Shown here: one piece after another, positions 1 through 10,446 of the stretch
Layout: each line of letters starts with the position of its first letter
Numbering within the stretch: the stretch's first letter is position 1
DNA from: Symbiodinium natans
Taxonomy: Eukaryota; Sar; Dinophyceae; Suessiales; Symbiodiniaceae
Assembly: GCA_905221605.1 (NCBI GenBank)
Contig: CAJNDS010000311.1
Coordinates: forward strand, 1-60,000
DNA: 60,000 nt
Reading direction: 5' to 3'
The notes under the pieces: generated by a model
The model's database searches: none
The model's input: only the letters and a program-made list of their open reading frames with translations
What the model was told of the DNA's origin: nothing
Translations under genes and position numbers: made by a program

Positions 1-160
1 ACCTCGTGACGAAGATCGGGCGTTGGAGGTTCAGAAACCTGCTTTGCCGAAGCAGCGGCTGCCGGAGCGGAAGAGCTTGGGAAGACAAAGGCAAAAAGGC
101 AGGCGTGAACAAAGGCAGACCGGACCCAGCTGCCTGCTCAAAAGATGGGTCCGGTCCCCC

Positions 161-1534
161 TCAATGCGGGGTGTCGGTATGCTGCCAGGCCGGGCGGTTG
201 CCAAGACAAACCTTGCCACTGGGAACCTTCACGGGACAAAGATGCACAAAGTGGCAAGACGGATTGTTATAGCCTGTGCGCTGACTCCAGCGCATGCAAA
301 GGGTCTTGACTTCTCCGTTGATCTTTGCGCAGGATGCCCACTCCTGTCGGTTTGCGGAGGCCCCTTCGGAGTCGCCTTGGTTGCCCAAACCGGATCCCTC
401 ACGACCGGTGCCAAGGCTACTCCCACGACCGCTTCCATCCCCCCTGCCTTTGCCGCGTCCGCGTCCGTTGCCAAAACCAGCAACGGGGCCAGTGCCCTTG
501 CGTCCACCTGCTCCCTTGCCCTCCAGACGGAGCATGGCCTTGGGCAGAAAGACACGCGGTGCCAAAAGAGAAGCCAGCTCGCTACGGACAGCTGTGTTCT
601 CATGGATACAGTCATCCAAAGACCAACCCTGCAAACGGAGTGCGGACACGGCCTCCCAAAAGCGGCGGTCTGCCTGCTCACATTCCAGTACATTGGGTGG
701 GCGAAGGCCAATGCTGCTGTCAAAGCGAGCCGAGGCAAAACGCAGGAAGGTGGAATCGTACTTCTTAAGCGTCACCAAGTGCACGTCAGTGACCCTGGCC
801 ATGGCCACACTGTGCAAACGCGGGACATCATCCCAAACGAGATCTGCCAGCTCGGTCCTGGCCAGCTTGCGAGGGCGCTGCAATTGCTGTTCTTCCAGCT
901 CATGCACGGACATGCGCCAGCGCCAAGGAATGAAGCACCACTGATGGGACGAGGCTTGTTTAAAAGCCAAAGCAAGGAGACGAGCCGAAGGCGTACTGGA
1001 ATCGTCCAAGACCTCGCTAGGATATGTCCGCAGAAAAGCAGCCCGAGGCTCTGCCGTTTTGTCCGAGGAGAGCTTAGCCGGGAAAGGCTCGTTCCATGAT
1101 GCCGCAGCTGACGCGGCCTGGCTGGGGTCTGAAGCCGTGCTGAGGGAAGGATCCTGTGGCGAGGGAGGAGCGGAGGGGTGCGGCGGGGAAGGCACCACCG
1201 CCATGTATCCCTCAGAGCAGGCCAAGGAAAGCGCCCCGTGCCAAAGACACCGAAGGTCCGCAACTGTCACGGGGCCAAAGTCCAGAAGACCATGCGACTC
1301 CGACCACTGGTCCAACTGGTCCAAGGAGGTAGCCATGAACCCAAAGTTGCGAATGGTGTGGTTCAACTCCGAAAGGGAAGCAACGGCTTCTGGGAAATCC
1401 AGGTTTGGAGATTCCCAAAGCACTGACAGCGTGTCCGAGGGGGTCGGCTGTGCGAGTAGGCCTCTCCCATTGTCGCTCCCCGGGTCGGCCATGGAACCTG
1501 TGCAAGCCCGAGTGCAGCATTGGCAAACAAGCAC
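161..1534 (-). CDS. Gag-like protein of element A
   Basis: 457-residue ORF taken as the structural (gag) protein because of its position downstream of YR and its C-terminal nucleic-acid-binding look. Residues about 340-395 are a Gly/Arg/Lys-rich stretch of GRGKGR type. They are followed by a Cys/His cluster (C-x..-CHFVHLC-x..-C-x..-H) resembling a CCCH zinc knuckle. The middle is predicted helical without a named domain. The frame ends in TGA at 161-163 and stays open for a further 53 codons to the window edge, so a pol in the same frame is possible, as in copies B and C, but here the stop is followed by GGG. Sequence similarity to the B-D gags is weak by eye, so the assignment is mainly positional. 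Confidence 0.5.
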   Translation of the reverse strand: MLVCQCCTRACTGSMADPGSDNGRGLLAQPTPSDTLSVLWESPNLDFPEAVASLSELNHTIRNFGFMATSLDQLDQWSESHGLLDFGPVTVADLRCLWHGALSLACSEGYMAVVPSPPHPSAPPSPQDPSLSTASDPSQAASAAASWNEPFPAKLSSDKTAEPRAAFLRTYPSEVLDDSSTPSARLLALAFKQASSHQWCFIPWRWRMSVHELEEQQLQRPRKLARTELADLVWDDVPRLHSVAMARVTDVHLVTLKKYDSTFLRFASARFDSSIGLRPPNVLECEQADRRFWEAVSALRLQGWSLDDCIHENTAVRSELASLLAPRVFLPKAMLRLEGKGAGGRKGTGPVAGFGNGRGRGKGRGDGSGRGSSLGTGREGSGLGNQGDSEGASANRQEWASCAKINGEVKTLCMRWSQRTGYNNPSCHFVHLCPVKVPSGKVCLGNRPAWQHTDTPH

Positions 1535-1830
1535 AGTACGGGTGTGCGCGGGCCATGCATGTTCATGTTTTCAAAAGAGAGGAAGGAAAAGAGCAGCACT
1601 TGACGCACGCACAGACCCTAAAGCCAGGTTACCAGCCCATCACAGAAAGGACAAGGGAATCACTCCGAGAAATGCACCTGGAGAAAATAGAGGAGCGTCC
1701 ACAGCCAGACCTGGGCGCGGGAGCATGTATGAGAAATAGCGCTGTACACAGAAGGCAAAGGAAGCCAGAAAAAGCACTGAGACTCTGATTTTTTGCTGGC
1801 AAGCTCAGATGCCAATCACCCCCAAGAAGC

Positions 1831-2796
1831 TTAAAGCTTATGAGGGAAAATGCGGCGAGACAAAGCCAAAAGCACTCTGTGTACTGCCCCTGCCAAAGCA
1901 GACAAAGCTGAAATGGAGGAGGGGAAACTAAAAGCCAAATGCTGGGTTAGGCATTTGTCAGGCTTGCCCCTGTGCCCTCCTAAAAGCTTTGTAGCAAATG
2001 CCACAGCGGTGCCGGTGGGGAGATCTTCGCGCGTAAGAACGACCCCGCAGTGGCCAGCCCCGCAGTCTTGACATGTAGAGCGGCAGCAAATCTGAGTGAC
2101 GGTAACTGTCTCGTTGATTTGGCTAAGCGGGAACGCATCCGAACCCATGCCAGTGGCCAAAGGCGGCGTAGTGTCCAGAGGCGGCGCCGGCGGCGGTTGG
2201 GGTCGGTCAGCCTGCGACACCCAAAGCCAAAGCCACTGGCCAATGTCCCAGCCATGGTTGGCCTCCTTGGCACGCCGAAGCAAGGTCTCAACAGCCGAGT
2301 CCTGCTCCATCCAATAACGAAGCCAATCATCCTCCTCCCAGCCACCCGCACCGTTAAAGGAAGACGCCTCTTCCAACCACGAGTGCGCTCTGACGAGATC
2401 TGCAGGAGTCAGTCCAAGGGAACGATGGCCATTGGGAAAATGTGGCCACTTGCTATCCGAAGCAGCCTGCGCCGGTGCAGCTTGGGATGCCACGGCACCC
2501 GGGTTCTGGGTGGCTTTCTCCATCTCTTCGACCCAGTGAAAAGCCCAATCTCCAGAGCCAAAGCCGAAGACCGTGTCCATGTTTCCAGCAGCCTTCGTCA
2601 GAGGCGAAAATGCTGGCTCAGACGAGAGCCAGTGCCACAGCCATTCTGATGGCGAAAAGCCACTGGAGGCCGGCATGTGACGAGCATCCTCCAGCCAAGA
2701 CACTGCCTTGTTCACATCAGCTTCTGCAAGGCCAAGGAAAATGTCAGTGTTTGCCATTGCCAGCAAAAAGCGGGGGTGGGAAGAGCCACCAAGCAA
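1831..2796 (-). CDS. Unknown ORF with tandem W-rich repeats and a Cys cluster
   Basis: 321 residues, not recognised. Two direct repeats of about 75 residues are visible. Each opens with a LGL.xAD-type helix carrying SWLEDA or SWLEEA, continues to a WLWHW or WLRYW motif, and ends in a second W-rich strand (WAFHWVEEM; WLWLWVSQA). The C-terminal part has a Cys-dense segment (ICCRSTCQDCGAGHCG) that could bind zinc. The ORF lies between gag and YR of element A, a place where copies B-D have only a short spacer, so it may be captured cargo or a fragment of a further gene. No stop interrupts the repeats, which argues against chance. Its start is uncertain. Confidence 0.35.
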   Translation of the reverse strand: MLGGSSHPRFLLAMANTDIFLGLAEADVNKAVSWLEDARHMPASSGFSPSEWLWHWLSSEPAFSPLTKAAGNMDTVFGFGSGDWAFHWVEEMEKATQNPGAVASQAAPAQAASDSKWPHFPNGHRSLGLTPADLVRAHSWLEEASSFNGAGGWEEDDWLRYWMEQDSAVETLLRRAKEANHGWDIGQWLWLWVSQADRPQPPPAPPLDTTPPLATGMGSDAFPLSQINETVTVTQICCRSTCQDCGAGHCGVVLTREDLPTGTAVAFATKLLGGHRGKPDKCLTQHLAFSFPSSISALSALAGAVHRVLLALSRRIFPHKL

Positions 2797-3394
2797 AAGA
2801 CACTCTCAGTGTCAAAGTATGGGCAGGCTAAAGCAAAGCCAAAAGCTCCGAAGGTGAAGAGGAGAAATGTTGATGCACACGCTCAGAGTGCAACATCAAA
2901 GCACTGAAACTGCTGTGCAGCCACTATACAGGACGCTCACAGCGGTTCTGACACTCTGGGTGCGAGGCCAGGGGAAAAAGCTCTGCAATCCCGATCCACC
3001 CCTGAGGAGGTAAGAGCCAAAAGCTGGGCCGAAGCGATTACGCACTGAAGCTCTGAGGCAAGCTCTGACTGAAAGAAAAGGCAAACCATCTAAAGCATGA
3101 AAAGCACAGTGATGCGCAAGCTCACCGAAATCGAGATTCCCTTTTTGTTGACACCTATCGCCAAAGGTGATCCTAACTCAAAGGCAGATGCCCCTGCCGA
3201 AACAGGAGGGCCGTTTGTAAAGTGCGCGGCGTGTCCCAGGAGGTCCTGCTCCTGAAGCTCCAAAAGCATTACCACTCAGCGCGGACGACGGCCCCGCAGG
3301 CTATCTTATACGCTCTTCCTTGCCAGCACACCTGTGACACAGCAACATCGTAGTTGACCGCCCTGTGTATGGTTTTAGCCAGCCATGAAAAGGG

Positions 3395-5504
3395 CTAGGA
3401 CCTAGGGCTGGCGGCGTCCAAAGACGCAGATGCAGCTTGAGATGCACCAAACGAAGCAATTGGCTGACTAGGTACAAGAGGAAGGGCGGCCACTAGCAAA
3501 GGATTTGCACCGTTGTGTTCAGAAGTCAATCCCTGGGAACGAAAAGGGACATCAAAACCTGAAGATGCGAAACCTTCCCTAACCAAAAGCTGTGGCTCTG
3601 ATATAGGCGACTGAGCTCCACGGTGTTGGGAAATGCTGGGGCGAAAGACACCGGTGCGAATCTTGCCAAGGATCGAAGCCTGAAGTGCCAGGGCAGCATG
3701 CGTGTCATCCCTACCGTAAAGAGTGACCGACGTGGTGCGACGATGTCCCTGTTCACGGCGTGCCATGTCGCCAGGGCCAAGCTGCGAACACCAAGACAGG
3801 ACCGTTGCCTTGCAGGAATGCAAAGTAAAGTTACGGAATGCGTAAAAACCTAGTCGGCCCCACATATTCAAGGCTGAACGCAGGCTACGCAAGGCGGATA
3901 CATACGATGCTGGGCAAAATGCAAAGTCGCAGGCATCATCCAAGAGCAACGAGCAGAAGAAGAGGGAGTCAGGCACCACATTGGGAGAGAGTTGTTCCAA
4001 TGACCCCCACAGCGCATCCAAAAGCTGGAGCCAGCGGATGCCTCAAAGGCCGTAAATGCCCTCTACATAGAAAGCAAAAGCCATGCCTCGCCGAGAGGTT
4101 TTTTTTTTTTTTCGGTATGCAAGGCCGCGAATGATTAATGCTTGGGGGTCGAACAATAAAACTGCCCACGATGCATGCGATGCGTTCGCAAAGCGCAGCG
4201 AAACCCATATACAAGCCAATGCGGAGCCGGCAAAAAGAGCAAGCTCAGGAGCGGAGGACAGGTCGAGCACAGGCGATTCAAGAAAAGCGACAAGTCCAGA
4301 GGAAGCGGCATGGCTTCAGAACGATCTGAAGATGGCTGGGCGGACAAAGCTCTGACCAGGCCTGAGTAAAGGTCTGGAAAAAGAAGGGCCACAGTTTTTA
4401 GCAACCAACGCAGCGCTTTCAAAGTATTAAGTGGAAAAGCCAAGGCAATTTGCTCCCGATCTAGGGAAAGGTCATCGTCTTGGGAACGGCTGCAATGGAG
4501 AGCGTATAATGCTTCGACCGCTGCGAGTTGGGAGAGGTTGTCCAAGGAATGACCGAGGTCAACGAGAAATTCAAAGTACGTCAAACACGCTTTGGCATAA
4601 CGCAGGGCAGTTGTGTATGCGTTGAGCTGCAAGAGCATCAATGTCAAAGCAGGACCATTGGGTGATCCCTCGAGCTGTTGCAGCACAGAACTGTAAGGGC
4701 CAATGATATCCACCAGTGAACGCCAGAGCAGCAAAATAGAGTCCCAGGCCTCTGAGTGCGGGGTGCTCTGAATAACAACACCCCCCACATTGGAGGCAAA
4801 AGCAGCAGAGTTAAGGCAAGCTCTGGGGTGTGGTCACGAGGCTTTAATGCTGCGGGTCCCTTAGGAGATGGGAGGACAAAGGAAGAAAGCCGGGAAAGAT
4901 CAGTTTCTGAGACAGAGACAGACCTCTCCCTTGCTGAGAAGCCGCCCGCGTGCCTCGAGCTGCTGATGGATAGATGGAGTATGCATATGCATGCTGGTAG
5001 CTGGGTTGAGGCAAAGGAGCTTCCCACTGCAGGAGTGCTCGATGCATATTAAACCTAATTGGGGCTGGCAAAGGGGTTACGTTAGGAACCGAGGCAACCG
5101 AAGGCCTAGTCCTAGGGCAAACCGTCCGGCAAGGTGCCGGCAAAGGTCGAGAGTCGCACAAGGCTGCACTGTGGCAACAACTGACCAAGAGCCGAAAGTC
5201 AATGAAGGCCGTGGTGTTGCAGACACATCAAGAGACTGCAATACAACGGTAAACGAGGTGAAAGGGATCGTTCACCTGGCGGCTTCTCTTCAACGGTATA
5301 GTTAAGAGTTGAAATGGTTGAAGTGGCATCAGTCAGATCACTGACTGAGGCTCGCCCTGGGCCCGGAGGATTATTCCTGTAACGCTTGACCCTGACTGGC
5401 GCAAAGGTAAAGGTGTCTTGGCCTGCAGACTGACCCGCATGTGGCTCACAAAGATCTAATGTGGGAGCTGCAGCATGCGTTCTGGGGTCAGTGGACATGT
5501 TCAA
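3395..5504 (-). pseudogene. Tyrosine recombinase of element A, frameshifted
   Basis: Remnant of the integrase-type tyrosine recombinase. The catalytic set can be followed across three frames: an Arg box (VSLRFANA, about 4190-4215), then TLHSCKATVLSW (H-x-x-K box, about 3830-3850), then GH and LYGRDD (His and nucleophile Tyr, about 3715-3760). The core-binding helices lie in 4135-4788. A run of 14 T (4099-4112) sits between the Arg box and the H-x-x-K box, where at least one frame change is needed, so slippage there is a likely cause. A further N-terminal stretch (about 4844-5504) continues in other frames and is less certain. Copy C (19833-21839) is the intact comparison. Not expected to be functional. 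Confidence 0.6.
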
Positions 5505-5922
5505 ACACCAGGAAAGTCAGGGATGACTTATGGGAGTGGTGCGAAGTGCCCACAGCCGAACTGCACGATCAACAAGAACAGAGTGCAACCCGTAGAGAGG
5601 TCGGGAACCAAGATGAATGCCAAAGCAGGACTGCTGAACCTGAATCCGGGGAGCTTTATCCGAGAAGCTCCAAACTGAAGTCAAAGCAATTTACGCAATG
5701 CCAGGTTCGAGATCACTGACATGATCCCCGACAGGAAACCAGCCGGAGCCGGACGACATCCATGTCCACACAGGAACGCTTGCACGCCGCCTATTGCGGA
5801 AAGAATTACGTAGCAGTGCAATGTGATGATGTAAAAACTGCAACAAATGTCTGGCTCCATGCTGCTATCAAAAGTAAAGCTAGCTAGCGATGCACTGAAA
5901 GCTGCACGTTTTTGGTGTGTGG

Positions 5923-5939
5923 CTTGAACCAAAAGCAAC
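5923..5939 (-). other. Spliced-leader-like relic upstream of element A
   Basis: On the minus strand this reads GTTGCTTTTGGTTCAAG, close to the 3' part of DinoSL (TTTTGGCTCAAG) with C to T in the last block. The same TTTTGGTT(C/T)(A)AAG word precedes the YR ORFs of copies C and D, so it probably marks the 5' end of a retro-copied, trans-spliced transcript. Confidence 0.4.
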
Positions 5940-5990
5940 AAAGGACGGTGATCTTTCACAAACAGCAAACAGCTATGAGTAAACACATGA

Positions 5991-6231
5991 CCCGATCAAG
6001 AAAATTTCTGCACATGAAGGAAAAACGCAGTCAAGCAAAACGTGACCCACAAAAACTGCATTGCACATCAAGCACACTCACGCGCACAGGCAGTGATGCA
6101 TTGTGCCCTCAAAGCATGCGCAGGTGACCAACTGCATATGTCCAAGAAAATCACAGTTTGAAAACGCTCGTACCCTCGCTGTCCTAAAATGAAAAAGGGA
6201 TCGTAGATGCGCTTGCTTTCTACTGAATCCC
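5991..6231 (-). repeat. 241-bp direct repeat, 3' copy of element B
   Basis: Matches 13208-13448 over its whole length by eye. On the coding strand it starts GGGATTCAG and ends GATCGGG. Interpreted as A2 of a split-direct-repeat terminus. Confidence 0.85.
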
Positions 6232-6420
6232 TTTTCATAAAAGGATTTTCAAACCACCAAGAAAACTCTTTAGATGTTTTGGCAGGGAAATGCAAAGCTC
6301 AGCACTCACATGAAGGTGCACTCGCAAAGCAACGGATCCCACATGCCTGAAAGCTCGGATGCACTCTTTTTTGTCGCATGGGGCGAAACGGATCTGGCGT
6401 CCGGCCCCTTCACCCCACTT

Positions 6421-9400
6421 TCAAATTTTTCCAAGGGCGCCAAGATCCACAAGGTCAAAACCACTGATGGGACACGAGGGAGTGACCCTGCGACATTGAG
6501 CCTTATGCAAAAACTCGAAGGCAGCACGTGACGGCTCGTCTGCGACATTGCTTGGACTCGCCACACGGGCGAACCACGTCCAGGAAGGGGAAAGTTTTTC
6601 CGACTCCTCAAAAGAAAGGAGGATTTCCCGCACGTAAGGGTTGGCAGAGGTGCCCTTTATGTAGGAATCTTGTGCCTGCACATTATCGATGAAAAACAAA
6701 GCGCGCTGCGAAGCAATGAACTGGTGCCAAACTCTCCTTGCCACCGCAACTGCATATGATTCAACCGGCCCGATAATGTGTCGCATCGTGGAGGTCCATT
6801 TGCTGATCAAATGATCGGGAACAAGAGACCCAAAGCAAGAATGCAGCCGTCCTGGCACTACAAGGACCCCACCAATCGAGTGCACCTCACCCTCGCTGGC
6901 GCCATCCGTGAAGACGTGCACAACGTGGCTCGCCACTCCACAAGGCACCTGGCGAGGCTCACAAGCACGGAGACGCGCAATGAACAGACGCAGCGATTCC
7001 CGTGCTGCATCGTCCAAGACCAACTCATCGGAACAATGCCCTCTTGCCCACGAGCGAATGTCCGCCATGATCAAACGGCCCGACTTACCAAGTATGTACG
7101 AATCAGTGTAGTGGAGTCGACCCATGAGACTGAGGTAACGCTTTCGAGAGATCACTCCCTCGCGCAGAAACTCCTCAAGAGACACCACGAGTTCCTCAGC
7201 ACGACCAGGCTTGTTCCTTACGAGCACCAAACCCTCATCACACCTTGAACAATCGACCTCAACCCCCAACATGGTGGCAGCAGGCTGGAAGGGGCTGAGC
7301 TTATCGTCAGCAAAGGCGAACCCGAGAAGGGAACACAAGGCAGTCATTGTACTCATGGTATTGTCTGAAATGGCACTCGGTGACATTGCAGGGAAGTCGT
7401 CGAAAAAGTTTCCCCATGGGATCAAAAGCTCAACCCCCAACCTCCACAACAATCTCGAGAGGCGGTTGAAATGCAGCACCGAGGCCGCGCTGCCAAAAGG
7501 CAACGCCTTCGACTCGAAAAGGCCCGGCACCAGCGTATCAGGGTTAAGCAAAGCGATAACTGCCCAAGCTCGCGAGTCGGCTGACACTGCGAACTGCTTG
7601 TAAGCAGCTCGAAGATCAAGTGTGGTCAGAAGCGGCTGATGCCCTGCCTTCTTCCAACCAGGATGCACACGGCCCTTTAGCACAAGCCCCGAGGAAAGCA
7701 CGAGCTCACAATCATGCCCCCCACACATGGCCCTTGCCCAAATGCGGCAGGTGCAGATAAGTTGATCAAGCGCATTCAAGTCCAGCTTATCCATAGACCC
7801 AAAAGCAAGATTCACCTTGTTCTCGGTGAAATCATCAACAGGCCGCAGCTTGCGCCCGGCAGCAGAAGTCTGTTCCACCCCGAAACGCCGAGTGGGCAAC
7901 CAGCCAGAGGGATGCCTATCATCCAGCTGCTGCGACGACAGAGGTCCCTCCAACATACCACTCTCCACCTCCTGCATCGTCTTTTCCCACAGCTCACGTG
8001 CATTACGATCCATGGACGACGATTTTACCTTACCCAGCAGGGCTGGCCTAAGAAATTTTGTGGCAGCAAGAAAGTCATCCTTAGGAAGCTTCGGAGGCCT
8101 GGACTCAAGCGCGAAAACTCCCGTGTGCTTTGCATGCCCCACCAAATCAAAGCCCTTCCTAAGCTCAGCAAAAACGCCCATGTCAACCCAGCCGATTGAC
8201 GACGCAATCTTCTCAAGAAGCAGGAGCCTTTTACCTTGCAACACCTTTGCCACCTCAAGGTCTAACGACTTGCGAAGGCCTGCCTCCTCGGCCTCAAGGT
8301 CGCGAGCCCACTGGGTCCACTTCTTGAGTAGCTTTGCCCTACGATCCACGACCCAAGCAGGCCCCTTGGTCAGCATGTCAAAAAGGCACTGTTTGAGCAC
8401 ATCGGGCGCAGCATGCAGCTGATCAAAGGGGTGCTCTACGTTCAGGCATTCATCCACAAATTCTTCGGGGGAAGCATACACACCCAGCGACACTTCAAAG
8501 CACGTGCTGGCCTGGTCATCCGGGCCCACAGGAGACGCAGTGTCACCTGACTCAGACGAGCTCGAATCAACTAGCTCGGCAACCGCCTGAACCGTTGTCT
8601 CCGAGGCACTACTCAACCCCACTTCAGAGAGCAAAGACGTCGAGGAGATAAGCTTGGAGCCCGCCGGGGCATCCCGCAAAGGTTGCAGCAAGCGACGCTT
8701 GTGATCCACCTGGGGCAACGCAGCAACCTGATACACGAGCACACGCTTGAACTCAGGCATGACAGGAGGGATACGGCGCCCACGGGGCTGGCGAGCTGAA
8801 GAGGCAGACGCCTGGGCTGACACCTGAGGGGCAGGCGTGGCAGGCAAGGGCCGCCCAAGGTGGCGGAAAACGAGCGCCACAAATTGCACGCAGAACGGAC
8901 GCGGATATGCCGCTTCGTCTGCCGTAGGGAAGTGCACTTTTCCACCTGGGGCAACCTTTGGTGTCCACGGCAAATGTTCATGTCCCCCGGAACACCGCTG
9001 GCGAAAATGGCGAAGCCCAAAGCACGAAGTGAGCAAAGACCTGTGGGTCAGGCGGGACCCCCCGTAACAACACATGTCAAAGGAGAAGACATGGTTGTCC
9101 TGCACCAAGGGCTGAAAACACGGCAGCTGCCAGAGCATACTCGACTCAGGATTCTCGACAGACCAAGGAATGGCACGACGACCCAAGTCCTGCAGGAAAC
9201 GACCCAGCTTAGTGTAAATCTGGTTTGCAGCCTCGACCTTTGCCCGGTCGACTCCGTTCAGGGACGGCAAGCCCATAGGGAACTGCTTGGAACGAAGGGG
9301 GCCAGCAGACACACCCTTGCGCCGGATATGCCGGGCCATAGAGCATGTTCCGCACGGGGGAGCGGCATGCACAAACAGGATGTCGCAAGTGTCAATCAAG

Positions 9401-10419
9401 TGTCGTAGGAAGTCCCAGGTCGAATCCTCAGTGAGGCTGAGGTTACACACCTTAGCCAACGGAAGGTGCCGATTGTGCTGGTGGTCAATGGGCATGACCG
9501 GGACGCCGACCTCATGAAAGCAGCGCGACAACATGGCAGTACCAGCACATAGCTCCAAGAACAAGGGCTCTCCAGCAGCCGGCTTAGGAATGTCGGGAAC
9601 CGAAGGCGCAGATGCAAGGAGGGGCAATCGAGGCGGCCAGGGAAGACGCACCGGCAATTGCGGGCGCTCTTGGAACGCAGCAGCATCGGGCTGGTTTGGC
9701 AAGTTAAACTGCAGGGCAGACAAGCGTTCAGAAGCCTCACTGGACAGCCTTGAAAATGCACCTATAGAAAAGGCCACTAAGACCACACGGCGGCCTTTCC
9801 AAGGCTCAGTGAGATGCAGAGCACGACGTGCATCAAAGAGCACGGGCCCGGCTCCCACGGGCAAGAGAACTCCCTTCTGCTGCTGGCCATTGACCTGTCG
9901 AGAGACAGTTCCACAGTCAGTGGCCACCCAAATATCACCCTTCTCAAAACTTGACAAAGGAACCACCAAATTGGGTACACACGAGTTCTGCTGATCACGG
10001 TGGGGTTTAGTGCGAACCCCCTCAAAAACCACAACTGAAGTGAACTTATGTCCTGGGGCAGATTGGCGCACGAATGAAGCAAAGACGCGGGACGCCTGAG
10101 GGAAAACGGCAACATTAGTACGCAACCCAACCTTGACTCGAGCGAACGCTCCGGTAGCAAAAGCCTTGCCCTCAGTTCCACGCTGGGGCACGGCCATTGG
10201 CAACATCTCAAAAAGCTGCAAAACATCGCTCGCCTCAAGCCACGGCTTCTCGAGCAGCTGAGACGCAAAAGCTTCGGGATTGTCGGAAAGCGGCTGAGGC
10301 GGAACTGAGGCCGAGCACGGGACGTGTTTCGGTGATGACTCCCCTTCAGGGATCTCATCATCGGAAGAAGAGAGCACAAGCTCCTCACCAAGCTGTGCTA
10401 CATCTTTATCATCAGTCAC
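6421..10419 (-). CDS. Pol polyprotein of element B: dioxygenase + C5-MTase + RT + RNase H
   Basis: 1332 residues, uninterrupted. Residues ~125-225 look like a TET/JBP-type 2OG-Fe(II) oxygenase: H140-x-D142, VPLSSFEKGDIWV, then H202 and R210/211. Residues ~285-530 are C5-methyltransferase-like: motif I FLELCAGTAMLS, motif IV-like PPCGTCSMAR (354-363), ENP (422-424). After a linker the RT spans ~800-1080 with LDLRAAYKQF (motif A), LPFGSAASV (B) and FFDDF at 1005-1009 (C). RNase H follows at ~1168-1300 (FTDGAS, FIDN, ADEPSR). No aspartic protease seen. The first codon is GTG. The frame is continuous with the gag C-terminus through a single TGA (10444-10446), so translation probably comes from readthrough rather than a separate start. 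Motif IV has PPCG where canonical enzymes have PCQ, so methylation activity is unproven. Confidence 0.8.
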   Translation of the reverse strand: MTDDKDVAQLGEELVLSSSDDEIPEGESSPKHVPCSASVPPQPLSDNPEAFASQLLEKPWLEASDVLQLFEMLPMAVPQRGTEGKAFATGAFARVKVGLRTNVAVFPQASRVFASFVRQSAPGHKFTSVVVFEGVRTKPHRDQQNSCVPNLVVPLSSFEKGDIWVATDCGTVSRQVNGQQQKGVLLPVGAGPVLFDARRALHLTEPWKGRRVVLVAFSIGAFSRLSSEASERLSALQFNLPNQPDAAAFQERPQLPVRLPWPPRLPLLASAPSVPDIPKPAAGEPLFLELCAGTAMLSRCFHEVGVPVMPIDHQHNRHLPLAKVCNLSLTEDSTWDFLRHLIDTCDILFVHAAPPCGTCSMARHIRRKGVSAGPLRSKQFPMGLPSLNGVDRAKVEAANQIYTKLGRFLQDLGRRAIPWSVENPESSMLWQLPCFQPLVQDNHVFSFDMCCYGGSRLTHRSLLTSCFGLRHFRQRCSGGHEHLPWTPKVAPGGKVHFPTADEAAYPRPFCVQFVALVFRHLGRPLPATPAPQVSAQASASSARQPRGRRIPPVMPEFKRVLVYQVAALPQVDHKRRLLQPLRDAPAGSKLISSTSLLSEVGLSSASETTVQAVAELVDSSSSESGDTASPVGPDDQASTCFEVSLGVYASPEEFVDECLNVEHPFDQLHAAPDVLKQCLFDMLTKGPAWVVDRRAKLLKKWTQWARDLEAEEAGLRKSLDLEVAKVLQGKRLLLLEKIASSIGWVDMGVFAELRKGFDLVGHAKHTGVFALESRPPKLPKDDFLAATKFLRPALLGKVKSSSMDRNARELWEKTMQEVESGMLEGPLSSQQLDDRHPSGWLPTRRFGVEQTSAAGRKLRPVDDFTENKVNLAFGSMDKLDLNALDQLICTCRIWARAMCGGHDCELVLSSGLVLKGRVHPGWKKAGHQPLLTTLDLRAAYKQFAVSADSRAWAVIALLNPDTLVPGLFESKALPFGSAASVLHFNRLSRLLWRLGVELLIPWGNFFDDFPAMSPSAISDNTMSTMTALCSLLGFAFADDKLSPFQPAATMLGVEVDCSRCDEGLVLVRNKPGRAEELVVSLEEFLREGVISRKRYLSLMGRLHYTDSYILGKSGRLIMADIRSWARGHCSDELVLDDAARESLRLFIARLRACEPRQVPCGVASHVVHVFTDGASEGEVHSIGGVLVVPGRLHSCFGSLVPDHLISKWTSTMRHIIGPVESYAVAVARRVWHQFIASQRALFFIDNVQAQDSYIKGTSANPYVREILLSFEESEKLSPSWTWFARVASPSNVADEPSRAAFEFLHKAQCRRVTPSCPISGFDLVDLGALGKI

Positions 10420-10439
10420 GTGGACCTGCGTCTCAGAGC

Positions 10440-10446
10440 CTAGTCA
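10440..10446 (-). promoter_or_regulatory. UGA-CUAG readthrough site, gag/pol junction of B
   Basis: On the coding strand gag ends at TGA immediately followed by CTAG, and pol continues in the same frame with no other stop. UGA-CUA(G) is the established type II leaky-stop context. The same seven bases occur at the same junction in copy C (18217-18223) although the flanking codons differ. Confidence 0.7.

Larger units (their letters stand above)
1..5940 (-). mobile_element. YR retrotransposon copy A (partial, decayed)
   Basis: Leftmost of four related minus-strand elements. On the coding strand it reads YR (3395-5504, broken), an extra W-rich ORF (1831-2796), gag (161-1534), then an open frame running off the window start where pol should lie. 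The left boundary is outside the window. The right boundary is inferred from a spliced-leader-like stretch at 5923-5939. Gene order and the YR motifs tie it to copies B-D, but its gag is more divergent and it has an ORF the others lack between YR and gag. Terminal repeats were not found. Spacers 2797-3394 and 1535-1830 hold nothing recognisable beyond many short AAAAGC-type words. Confidence 0.55.

Noticed and set aside
23-1099. Long plus-strand ORF (358 codons) over the gag of copy A
   Set aside because: Shadow of the minus-strand gag; Arg/Ala/Ser-rich with no motif, as expected antisense to a GC-rich gene.
1004-4030. A fourth hairpin family with AAAAGC loops in copy A
   Set aside because: The word AAAAGC is very common here but the arms are only 3-4 bp and often do not pair.
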